From the NCBI GenBank assembly GCA_029006935.1, contig JAQXGX010000159.1:1-60212 (forward strand): a stretch of DNA of 60,212 nucleotides, read 5' to 3'. The notes beneath the pieces were generated by a model that worked only from the letters and a program-made list of their open reading frames with translations, was not told the origin of the DNA and searched no databases. A program made the translations under genes and the position numbers. Origin of the DNA: Eggerthellales bacterium. Its GTDB lineage: Bacteria > Actinomycetota > Coriobacteriia > Coriobacteriales > Eggerthellaceae. Positions 1 to 7,331 of this stretch are shown here, one piece after another (positions within the stretch are counted from its first letter, which is position 1; each line of letters opens with the position of its first letter).

Positions 1-353
1 ATGCCCACGATCTGGTCCACATCCTCATGAAATACGGGCAGGCGGGAGTAGCCGGTGCCGGTCATGCGTTCCGCGGCCTGACGCACGGTGTCGGTATCCT
101 GCACCAAGATCATGTCCATGCGCGGCTGCATAACCTCCATGGCGGTCATGTCGCCAAGCTCAATGATCTCGTGAATCATGCTCTTTTCGTCTTCCAGAAG
201 ATCATCGCTATCGGTGACCAGATCGCGAATCTGCTCCTCTGAAGCTCCTTGGCTGTTCCTGCGATTACAAACAGCGCGGGTGATCAGCGCTGACAGACCG
301 GCCGCCGCCACGGCAACGGCTCCGTACGATGCAATGCATAGGCCTATGTCCAT
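1..353 (-). CDS. CBS-domain protein of the CorC/CNNM (hemolysin-like) family, partial
   Basis: This is the first ~117 codons of a leftward gene whose 3' end lies outside the window. The ATG at 353 follows an AAGGAG site (366-371). The protein starts with one membrane segment (about residues 5-25). After a short charged stretch comes ELGDMTAMEVMQPRMDMI and then GTGYSRLPVF, the hallmark of the first CBS repeat in CorC-type proteins. Family members are membrane proteins linked to Mg/Co or cation homeostasis, and the CBS pair binds adenosyl ligands. Usually a DUF21 domain of three to four membrane helices precedes the CBS pair. Here only one helix is present, so this is a minimal form. The family call is good; the substrate cannot be judged. 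Confidence 0.75.
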   Translation of the reverse strand, partial: MDIGLCIASYGAVAVAAAGLSALITRAVCNRRNSQGASEEQIRDLVTDSDDLLEDEKSMIHEIIELGDMTAMEVMQPRMDMILVQDTDTVRQAAERMTGTGYSRLPVFHEDVDQIVG

Positions 354-453
354 GTGAAAAGAGCACTCCTTAAGTCGCTGGCCTGGTAATTCGCCCTATC
401 CTAGCAAAATGAGGGCGAAAGGGAAGGTGCAAGCTGACAAATCCCCAAAACCG

Positions 454-1542
454 TCAGTAATACCTATAGTACGCTGCGCAACTGCCCTCCGAGCTGACCA
501 TGCAGGGGCCCACCGGGTTTTCCGGGGTGCAGACCGTGCGGAACAGCGGGCAGTCATGGGGGCTCATGCGAGCTCGGAGCACATCGCCGCAGCGGCAGCC
601 CTTGTGACCCTGAGTAGGCTCAACCTGCGGGGCAAAGCGCCGGACCGCGTCGAACTGGGCGTACTCGGGGCGAATGGCGTAGCCGGATCCGGGGATTTCA
701 CCCAGACCACGCCAAAGGGCAGGCTGGGTTTGGAACACTTCCTGAATGGCCGCCAGGGCAATGGGGTTGCCCTGGGGCATGACGCCGCGAGAATAGGCGA
801 TCTCGATCTCCGCACGGCCTTCGGAAAGCTGTCGAAGTAGCATGGCAATGCCCTGTAGCACGTCAACCGGCTCGAACCCGGTGACCACACCGGGGATGCC
901 GTACTTTTCCGCCAGGAACTTGTACGGCTCCACACCGATGATAGTGGATACGTGCCCCGGCAGGATTAGCGCGTCGAGCTGGGATTGGTCGTCGTTGACG
1001 ATTGCCTCCAAGGCTCCCGGCATGTTCTTATGGGCGCAGAAGACCGTGAAGTTGGTCAGTCCCATGGCCTTTGCCCTCTTTATTGCCATGGCAACCAGCG
1101 GCGTGGTGGTCTCGAACCCCACGCCCACGAACACCACCTGGCGCTCAGGATGCTGCTGGGCAAAGGTCAGGGCGTCAAGAGGGGAGTACACGATCTGCAC
1201 GTTGGCTCCGGCCGCCTGCTCCGCCCGAAGGCTGGAAGTGGAGCCGGGCACGCGGACCATATCTCCGAAGGTGGCGATGGTCACCTCGGGGATGCGGGCC
1301 AGGGCAATGACCGTATCGATGTCGGCGTTGGCGGTGACGCAGACCGGGCATCCCGGGCCAGACGCCAGCCGGCACCCTTCCGGAAGCAGGTCCCGTATGC
1401 CGTTTCGAGCAATGGCCACAGTATGGGTTCCGCACACCTCCATGAGGGTCGCGTGATCAGGAGCCATCTTCTGAATGGACTCGATGAGCCCACGGGCCAG
1501 CACCGGGTCCTTGAATGCGTCAAGGTTCATGGAGGAGCCCAT
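454..1542 (-). CDS. hypD: Hydrogenase maturation factor HypD
   Basis: HypD is the [4Fe-4S] scaffold on which, together with HypC, the Fe(CN)2CO unit of [NiFe]-hydrogenase is assembled in the cytoplasm. The 362-residue length is normal. Near the N-terminus are the essential CGTHT (37-41) and GPGCPVC (62-68) motifs. The C-terminal third holds the cluster cysteines (GCRCGDVL, then Cys in HDCPLF, TVCTPEN, GPCMV and GSCAAY). The ATG at 1542 directly abuts the TAG of hypC, so translation is probably coupled. A second in-frame ATG lies four codons on (MNLDAF), and neither start has a clear Shine-Dalgarno site. No hypE, hypA or hypB follows; the next gene is the CBS-domain protein, so those partners must be encoded elsewhere. 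Confidence 0.97.
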   Translation of the reverse strand: MGSSMNLDAFKDPVLARGLIESIQKMAPDHATLMEVCGTHTVAIARNGIRDLLPEGCRLASGPGCPVCVTANADIDTVIALARIPEVTIATFGDMVRVPGSTSSLRAEQAAGANVQIVYSPLDALTFAQQHPERQVVFVGVGFETTTPLVAMAIKRAKAMGLTNFTVFCAHKNMPGALEAIVNDDQSQLDALILPGHVSTIIGVEPYKFLAEKYGIPGVVTGFEPVDVLQGIAMLLRQLSEGRAEIEIAYSRGVMPQGNPIALAAIQEVFQTQPALWRGLGEIPGSGYAIRPEYAQFDAVRRFAPQVEPTQGHKGCRCGDVLRARMSPHDCPLFRTVCTPENPVGPCMVSSEGSCAAYYRYY

Positions 1543-1776
1543 CTACGCCACCCCGTCGGCTAGCTCGGGGAACTCCTTCACCAGGTCAATGGTCTCCTGG
1601 GCATATTGGGGATCCACCACCTCTATGGCAAAGCCCGCGTGGACTAAAACGTAGTCCCCCACCTGAGCCTGGGGCGTCAGGTCAACGGAAACCGTCCTGC
1701 TCACGCCAAGAATATCCACTTTGGCCAGGTTGTCGTCTTCCAGCTCCACGATCTTCGCGGGAATAGCCAAGCACAT
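1543..1776 (-). CDS. hypC: Hydrogenase maturation chaperone HypC
   Basis: HypC is a small chaperone that carries the Fe(CN)2CO moiety with HypD and docks it on the hydrogenase large subunit. I place the start at the ATG at 1776, because the mature protein must begin MCLAIPAKI: Cys2 is the iron ligand and is exposed by removal of Met1. An AAGGAG site (1785-1790) sits 8 nt upstream. An in-frame upstream extension is possible but would bury Cys2. The 77-residue product has the OB-like fold pattern with conserved His46 (VLVHAGFA). It lies 79 nt after hypF and directly abuts hypD. Confidence 0.96.
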   Translation of the reverse strand: MCLAIPAKIVELEDDNLAKVDILGVSRTVSVDLTPQAQVGDYVLVHAGFAIEVVDPQYAQETIDLVKEFPELADGVA

Positions 1777-1855
1777 GCTTACCGCTCCTTCTTGCGCACA
1801 TCGCTCGTCCCGAGCCTTCCGCAAAGCGGCGCGGGGAAACGATGCTCTTCGTCTA

Positions 1856-4264
1856 CTACTGGTTCAACGCTACCACAGCTTGGCCCAGGCACAAGCCGCC
1901 GTCATTGCAAGGGAGCTCTTTGCTTATGGCAATGGTGAACCCTGCGGCGGAAAGGTCCTGAAGCGCTTTCTCCATGATGTAGCGGTTGGCGAAGACCCCG
2001 CCCGAAAGGACCACCGTGGTGATGCCGTACAGCGCGTTCACCAGAGTACAGGCTTGCACCAGCATCCTAACCACCGCGTCATGGAAGCGGCGGGCGATCA
2101 GGGGAGTCGGCACCTGGGAGGAAAGGTCGTCCAGCATGGCCTGGAACACCGGCGCCGGATCCATGATAAGGACCGACGTATCCTGGGCCGTGCTCTGGGC
2201 GGTGGCGATGTTCTTCACGAAGGCCACCTCATAGCGCTCTGCTGCCACAGGGTCGTCCTCTGCGGCAGAGCTTGCAGCGCAGGCCTCCAGCAGCATAGCC
2301 GCCTCCGCATCGAAGGAACAGCAATCACACAACCCCAGAAGGGCTGCCGCTGCGTCGAACAGCCGTCCCAGAGAGGACGTGAAGGGGGTGTTCAGGCCGG
2401 TTTCGATCATATGGTCCAGGGCAGCCCGTTTATCCTGCCCCACCCGGTCCAACAGCGGTTGAGCGGCGGGGTGCTCCAGCAGGTCGAAGTTGCTCAAAGC
2501 CGCATAGGCCATGCGGAGGGGTTCCTTCACCGCCGCGGCGCCTCCGGGCATGGGGATGTAGGCCAGGTTGGCAAAGCGCTCGAAGGCGCTCAGGTTGCAC
2601 AACATGACCTCGCCACCCCAAACCGCTCCGTCAACGCCGTAGCCGGTTCCATCGAAGGCGATGCCGCACACAGCGTCGCTCAGACCGTTTTCAGCCATGA
2701 CGCTGACCACATGGGCATGATGATGCTGTACGGAAACCACCATGTTGGCCTTACCCTGCTCCTGCTGCTCCTTAGTCCACTTGGTGGACAGGTACTCGGG
2801 GTGCAGGTCGCAGGCAAGCACAGTGGGTTTCACGTGAAACAGCTGTTCGTAGCGGCTCTTCGATTGAATCCAGGCGTCGTAGGTTTCCTCGTTCTCCAAG
2901 TCACCCAGATGGGCGGAAAGAAACGCCTCGGTTCCCCTGACCAGGGCGAAGGTATTCTTTTGCTCGGGACCAACGGCAAGAACCTCCGAAGAGGCAGCTT
3001 TCCCCACAACCTTCTTATCCAACTGAACGGGCTGAGGAGCGTAGCCGCGAGCGCGGCGCACCATCTGTATGGCGCTGCCAGCATCGCCGGCGTCCAGCAC
3101 CCTGACCACAGAGTCATCAAAGCGCGCAAGGATGGGGCGATTGTTAGTCAGGAATGCGTCCGCCACTCCAGAAAGCTTGGAAACCGCTTCCTGGTTGGTG
3201 ATGGCAATAGGCTCATCAGACAGGTTGCCGGAGGTCATAACCAGCATTCGACCCCCTGCCTCCACAAAGTCATGCATGACCAGGTGCTGAAGAGGGGTGT
3301 AGGGAAGCATCACGCCCAACTCGCACAGGTCGTCTGCCAAGCCGCCGGAAAGGAACACATCGGGCCGTTTCCTCAACAGCACGATGGGACGCTGGGCGCT
3401 GGTCAGAACCTTTTCCTCCTCGGAGCTCAGGAAGCAGATCTGGGAAACGGCTTCTACCGAAGGCATCATCACCGCAAAGGGCTTCTTCGGTCGGTGCTTG
3501 CGCGTGCGAAGCTGGGCCAGGGCCGCTCCATTGTCTCCGTCGCAGGCCAAGTGATATCCACCCAAGCCCTTCATGGCCACGATCTTCCCCTGAAGCAGGT
3601 GGGATACCGCCTTGCTCAGAATCCGGTCGCTTTCCTGAAGGGTGGTTCCGTATTCTTTACCCTGAGGATACTCCTGACCCCCCGCAGGCTCCCAGTAACC
3701 CAGAACGGGCCCGCACTCAAAGCAGGCGTTGGGCTGGGCATGGAAGCGGCGGTTGCCGGGATCCTGGTACTCCGTCGCACAGGCGGGGCACATGACAAAG
3801 GCCTTCATCGACGTTGCCGGACGATCGTAGGGAAGGCTTTCGATGATGGTGTAGCGCGGACCGCAGTTGGTGCAGTTGATGAACGGGTACCGGTAGCGGT
3901 GATTCTGGGGATCGAAAAGCTCCTGGACGCATTCATCGCAGGTGGCAAGATCAGGGGAAACCAGGGTGCTTTCCGAAGACTCCTCCTGATCAGACCGGCG
4001 AATCTCGAAAGTGGTGAAGTCCTCTAGGGGCACTTCCTTGATATCTATGCGCTTGACCTGAGCAGCCGCGGGCGCATGCTCGGATATTTCCAGCACGAAC
4101 TCGTCGAGCAGCTTGCTTTCGCCCTCAGCGTGAATATGAACGCCGTCAACAGCGTTCATCACCCATCCGGTGATCAGGTTCTTCTTTGCCAAACGATAGA
4201 CAAAGGGGCGGAAACCCACCCCTTGCACTATCCCTTCGACCTTAAGTTCCAGGGCCTCAATCAT
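1856..4264 (-). CDS. hypF: Carbamoyltransferase HypF
   Basis: HypF makes the carbamoyl-adenylate precursor of the hydrogenase cyanide ligands and transfers the carbamoyl group to HypE. The domain order is complete: an N-terminal acylphosphatase-like domain (VQGVGFRPFVYRL, Arg19 and Asn37), two zinc-finger repeats of CxxC pairs (CDEC, CTNC, CPAC, CFEC), a YrdC-like domain with MKGLGGYHLACD, and a C-terminal Kae1-like domain with QHHHAHVVSVM and GIAFDGTGYG. The 802 residues are at the long end of the family. It starts 15 nt after pgi, with AAGG 9 nt before the ATG. A parS-like palindrome (2826-2841) is embedded in the coding sequence. Confidence 0.97.
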   Translation of the reverse strand: MIEALELKVEGIVQGVGFRPFVYRLAKKNLITGWVMNAVDGVHIHAEGESKLLDEFVLEISEHAPAAAQVKRIDIKEVPLEDFTTFEIRRSDQEESSESTLVSPDLATCDECVQELFDPQNHRYRYPFINCTNCGPRYTIIESLPYDRPATSMKAFVMCPACATEYQDPGNRRFHAQPNACFECGPVLGYWEPAGGQEYPQGKEYGTTLQESDRILSKAVSHLLQGKIVAMKGLGGYHLACDGDNGAALAQLRTRKHRPKKPFAVMMPSVEAVSQICFLSSEEEKVLTSAQRPIVLLRKRPDVFLSGGLADDLCELGVMLPYTPLQHLVMHDFVEAGGRMLVMTSGNLSDEPIAITNQEAVSKLSGVADAFLTNNRPILARFDDSVVRVLDAGDAGSAIQMVRRARGYAPQPVQLDKKVVGKAASSEVLAVGPEQKNTFALVRGTEAFLSAHLGDLENEETYDAWIQSKSRYEQLFHVKPTVLACDLHPEYLSTKWTKEQQEQGKANMVVSVQHHHAHVVSVMAENGLSDAVCGIAFDGTGYGVDGAVWGGEVMLCNLSAFERFANLAYIPMPGGAAAVKEPLRMAYAALSNFDLLEHPAAQPLLDRVGQDKRAALDHMIETGLNTPFTSSLGRLFDAAAALLGLCDCCSFDAEAAMLLEACAASSAAEDDPVAAERYEVAFVKNIATAQSTAQDTSVLIMDPAPVFQAMLDDLSSQVPTPLIARRFHDAVVRMLVQACTLVNALYGITTVVLSGGVFANRYIMEKALQDLSAAGFTIAISKELPCNDGGLCLGQAVVALNQ
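2826..2841. promoter_or_regulatory. parS-like ParB site 1 (inside hypF)
   Basis: GGTTTCACGTGAAACA, one mismatch from the widely conserved bacterial parS palindrome TGTTTCACGTGAAACA. It is the outermost copy seen, about 20 kb left of the origin, and lies in coding sequence. ParB (17653-18807) is the expected binder. Confidence 0.75.
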
Positions 4265-4279
4265 GCTTCATCGCCTTCA

Positions 4280-5983
4280 TTACTTGAACATGAGCTTGCT
4301 TTTTACCAATTCGAACAACGCGCGAAGCGTTACTCCGGAGTTATCGGGCAGGTGGATGTGAACGACCCTGCGGTCACGATCCGCCAAGGTTCTGAAATCA
4401 CCCACTGCCTGGGCCTTTGCCAGGTGACCGAGGCTGTCTGCCTCTGCAGGAAGGGGAATGTCCTTCAACTCATCCGCAGAGATGATCAGGAACACGCCCT
4501 TGTTGGGACCTCCCTTGTGGAGTTGGCCCGTGGAGTGCAGGTAGCGGGGGCCGATCTCCAAGCAGGTCACCACGCCAGCTGCCTGGGCAATGATGTGGCG
4601 AATGTTCTCCAGCGCTTCACGGCGCCCTTCACCAGCGTAGGGCAGAAACGCGTTCACCGAGCAGAAGTCCCCAGGTTGGATGGAATCCATAAGTCTCCCA
4701 ACGGCATCTTCCACGGTTTCACACGTTCCCAGACAGGGAGCTACACGCACTTCGCATTCACCCATGTCCACAATGCCTCCGAAGCTCTGACGGAAATCAG
4801 GTTCCGGCATGCCAGAGGAAAGGATGGACAGTACCTCGTTCTTTGCCGCTTGAACGTCGGGCTGGTCAAAGGGGCATACCTGCATCAGGTATCCGCACAT
4901 AGCCGTAGCATACTCCCACATGACGAAGTGCTCTGCCAGCTCCTCTGCGGACTCCACGCTCATGATCAGACGCGGAATAGCCTGGTTCACATAGGTCAGG
5001 CTCATCTCGAAGTTCTTGAGCTCGTCCCACAGGTCGGTCTTGGTGCGGTACATGATCACACTGCGGTCACCGGGATCTTCGCTCAGAAGCAGGGAGTCCA
5101 CCTCGATATTAGGAAGAATGCCCTTGCCTTCCTTGCCCAGGCTTTCCGCAACCAGCTGCTCGATCCAAAGACCCAGCACACGGCCACGCTTGGGAGTCAG
5201 GAAACTGAACTTGTCCCTTCCCAGTTGGTAGTTGTCATACAGGAACGCTGCCAGGTTGATGGCGGGGTTGTCTATATTGTCCTCACTGCAAGCCTGCTCG
5301 GCAGCGGCACCGTGCTGCATGAACAGATCCAGATCTATGCCAGCCAAGGCAGCGGGAAGCAAGCCGAACACGGAAAGGGCGCTGAATCGCCCTCCTACCT
5401 GGGGTTCTCCGGAAAACAACCCGCGCCAGCCCTCTTCCTTGGCCATCTGCTCCAACTTGCTACCAGGATCGGTAATGGCAACAAGGTGGTTGGGAATCTG
5501 CTCTTCCGGCAGGACCTCGCCCAGAATACCCCGGACCGCAGTCAGAGCGAGCCGAGGCTCAATGGTTCCACCGCTCTTAGAGGAAACGATCACCAAAGTG
5601 GTCTGGGGATTCGCCGTATGCATGATGGTGCGAATGCGCACCGGGGAATCAGAGTCGATGGTCCTGAAGTCAACGCGGTTCTTATCTACCTTGTTGTACT
5701 TGGTAATGGTCATGGGCGCCTGGGTAGAGCCCCCTTGGCCAATAAGGACCACGGTATCTATGCCGTCTGCAACGCATTGGTCCGCAAACTCCTGGATCTT
5801 TGCAACAGGGAACGGCGGGTTACCGGCAAGATCGACCCAACCCATGAAGTTTTCAGCGCATTCCTGCGCTTCTTCGGAGAAATCGTATACCGATGCATCC
5901 TTCGCATGAATGCGACTAGCAATGCAATCACGAACAAGAGTCTTCGCAGAAGGATACAGCTTCTCCATAGATGCTGTAATCAT
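4280..5983 (-). CDS. pgi: Glucose-6-phosphate isomerase
   Basis: This enzyme interconverts glucose-6-phosphate and fructose-6-phosphate in the cytoplasm. Diagnostic motifs are present: SSKSGGTIEP in the sugar-phosphate-binding region, the first family signature VGGRFSALSVFG, and the second signature region GPRYLHSTGQLHKGGP. The ~567 residues, and the spacing of these motifs, resemble the isomerase half of bifunctional transaldolase/isomerase proteins more than classical Pgi, but no transaldolase domain is present. I chose the ATG at 5983, preceded by AAAGG seven bases upstream; a TTG two codons earlier is possible. The gene sits between a LytTR regulator (14 nt gap) and hypF (15 nt gap), so it is very likely co-transcribed with hydrogenase maturation genes, an odd pairing. 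Confidence 0.95.
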   Translation of the reverse strand: MITASMEKLYPSAKTLVRDCIASRIHAKDASVYDFSEEAQECAENFMGWVDLAGNPPFPVAKIQEFADQCVADGIDTVVLIGQGGSTQAPMTITKYNKVDKNRVDFRTIDSDSPVRIRTIMHTANPQTTLVIVSSKSGGTIEPRLALTAVRGILGEVLPEEQIPNHLVAITDPGSKLEQMAKEEGWRGLFSGEPQVGGRFSALSVFGLLPAALAGIDLDLFMQHGAAAEQACSEDNIDNPAINLAAFLYDNYQLGRDKFSFLTPKRGRVLGLWIEQLVAESLGKEGKGILPNIEVDSLLLSEDPGDRSVIMYRTKTDLWDELKNFEMSLTYVNQAIPRLIMSVESAEELAEHFVMWEYATAMCGYLMQVCPFDQPDVQAAKNEVLSILSSGMPEPDFRQSFGGIVDMGECEVRVAPCLGTCETVEDAVGRLMDSIQPGDFCSVNAFLPYAGEGRREALENIRHIIAQAAGVVTCLEIGPRYLHSTGQLHKGGPNKGVFLIISADELKDIPLPAEADSLGHLAKAQAVGDFRTLADRDRRVVHIHLPDNSGVTLRALFELVKSKLMFK

Positions 5984-5997
5984 ATGCAAGCCTTTGC

Positions 5998-6729
5998 TTA
6001 AATGCCCAGCGCCTTCTTAAGAGCCGAAACACGACGACGAGATACAGGGATCTTCTCGTCCACACCGTTCAAGGTCAGCAGCAGCGTGCCACCGGAAACA
6101 GACTCGACTTCCTCGACCATGGTCAGGTTCACCAGATAACCGCGGTGAACACGGAAGAAGCCATGGCCATCAAGGCGCTTTTCCAACTGTGCCAGGCTAA
6201 CCGTGCTGAAATAACGATCGGAGTCGGTCTGCAGATACGCGTAGTCGTCACGAGCCATGACGAAGCGGATCTTGTCGATGCCGATCAGGATCTTTTTACC
6301 ACCCTTTTCAACGGGGATGCGCTCGGAGCGCTGTGCCTTTGCGTGCAGGGAAACATGCTCGGTCACACGAGCGATGGCCTGGGCAAGGCGCGGGGTTTCC
6401 ACGGGCTTGACCAGATAGTCGATGGCGTTGACCTTGAACGCATCAATGGCGAACTCGCTGTAAGCGGTAACGAAGACCACTGCAGGCGGGAACTTCAAAT
6501 GCTGCAGTGCATCAGCAAGCTGAAGACCCGTTGCCTCAGGCATGTTGACGTCAAGGAACATTACGTCACAAGGGTATTCCTTCAGCTTCTCAATAGCCTC
6601 TCGGACGCTGGCAGCTTCTGCGACCACGTCCGTCTTACCCAATTCGTCCAGGAGAAACTTGAGCTCAGAGCGTGCCGGAGCCTCATCGTCAACGACGATC
6701 GCCTTCAGCAAGGTGGTTTCGATACTCAT
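5998..6729 (-). CDS. LytTR-family response regulator
   Basis: This is a two-domain transcription factor. The receiver domain (1-~120) has the acidic pair at 14-15, the phospho-acceptor Asp60 (VMFLDVNMP), Thr88 and Lys108 (YLVKPV). The C-terminal LytTR DNA-binding domain (~138-243) contains FFRVHRGYLVNLTMVEEVE, typical of the family. I use the ATG at 6729; a GTG at 6741 is in frame but sits on top of the GGGAG ribosome-binding sequence. No histidine kinase lies beside it, so it is an orphan in this window. It is the first gene of a run with pgi and hypFCD and has a good promoter (6771-6798). LytTR regulators often bind paired direct repeats near their own or adjacent promoters. Confidence 0.93.
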   Translation of the reverse strand: MSIETTLLKAIVVDDEAPARSELKFLLDELGKTDVVAEAASVREAIEKLKEYPCDVMFLDVNMPEATGLQLADALQHLKFPPAVVFVTAYSEFAIDAFKVNAIDYLVKPVETPRLAQAIARVTEHVSLHAKAQRSERIPVEKGGKKILIGIDKIRFVMARDDYAYLQTDSDRYFSTVSLAQLEKRLDGHGFFRVHRGYLVNLTMVEEVESVSGGTLLLTLNGVDEKIPVSRRRVSALKKALGI

Positions 6730-6770
6730 AGCTACATCCACTCCCGTTCATTCTGGACATTAGTCCCACT

Positions 6771-6798
6771 ATTATAAGTCTAGAAATACAAAATACAA
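6771..6798 (-). promoter_or_regulatory. Promoter of the LytTR regulator-pgi-hyp cluster
   Basis: On the minus strand TTGTAT (-35) is separated by 16 bp from a perfect TATAAT (-10, 6776-6771). It lies about 40 bp upstream of the regulator start and faces away from tRNA-Gly. Confidence 0.6.
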
Positions 6799-6853
6799 AA
6801 CATGATTGCGTTCTGACGGGATATCTTTTACCTCTTCTTTGCACCAAGTGCGC

Positions 6854-6859
6854 TATAAT
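6854..6859 (+). promoter_or_regulatory. -10 element of tRNA-Gly promoter
   Basis: Perfect TATAAT 25 bp before the mature tRNA 5' end. No convincing -35 hexamer at 16-18 bp spacing. Confidence 0.5.
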
Positions 6860-6884
6860 CGTAATTCCTGGCCAACAGGAACAT

Positions 6885-6959
6885 GCGGGTGTCGCCAAGT
6901 GGTAAGGCCCCAGCTTCCCAAGCTGGTATTCGCGGGTTCGAATCCCGTCATCCGCTCCA
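6885..6959 (+). tRNA. tRNA-Gly (anticodon CCC)
   Basis: The cloverleaf can be folded by eye: acceptor GCGGGTG pairs with CATCCGC (one G-U), the anticodon stem CCAGC/GCTGG encloses loop TTCCCAA, and the T-loop is GGTTCGAATCC. The CCA end is genome-encoded. A terminator follows at 6971-7005. Confidence 0.95.
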
Positions 6960-6970
6960 GTAACTGCACC

Positions 6971-7005
6971 GGACCGGCTCACTAGAGCTGGTCCGTTTTC
7001 TTTTC
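6971..7005 (+). terminator. Terminator after tRNA-Gly
   Basis: GGACCGGCTC-ACTA-GAGCTGGTCC hairpin (10 bp, one G-U) followed by a T-rich tail. Confidence 0.85.
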
Positions 7006-7127
7006 CATAGAGCTGAACTGGGATTACAGGACGAAGATGCTCTTAACTCCACTAGAGGGCATCAGCACGATTCAAATCACCGATCAGGTAGGGCCTGATG
7101 CGCTTTCGCTTGCGGGATGCCGGGGGT

Positions 7128-7154
7128 AAAAAAAGAACCCGCCGAAGCGGGTTC
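7128..7154 (-). terminator. Terminator after tRNA-Arg
   Basis: The minus-strand hairpin GAACCCGC/GCGGGTTC with a four-base loop is followed by seven T (7134-7128). It closes the leftward tRNA-Arg transcript. Confidence 0.88.
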
Positions 7155-7169
7155 ATTGAGTGAGCTAAC

Positions 7170-7246
7170 TGGTGCGCCGTGAGGGATTCGAACCCCCGAC
7201 GTACTGATTCGTAGTCAGTCCCTCTATCCAGCTGAGGTAACGGCGC
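7170..7246 (-). tRNA. tRNA-Arg (anticodon ACG)
   Basis: Read on the minus strand: acceptor GCGCCGT/ACGGCGC, anticodon arm ACTGA-CTACGAA-TCAGT giving ACG (A34 presumably edited to inosine), T-loop GGTTCGAATCC, and encoded CCA. Confidence 0.95.
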
Positions 7247-7331
7247 GTTGAAAAGCAACAGTGAATATATTAATCACTTCCAACGTTGTGTCAACACCTA
7301 ATTTTAGGAAATGGAGAAAAACTAGCCTTCC

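Noticed and set aside
1721-4027. A 768-codon plus-strand frame opposite hypF
   Set aside because: The minus-strand frame encodes a complete HypF; the plus frame has no recognisable domain.
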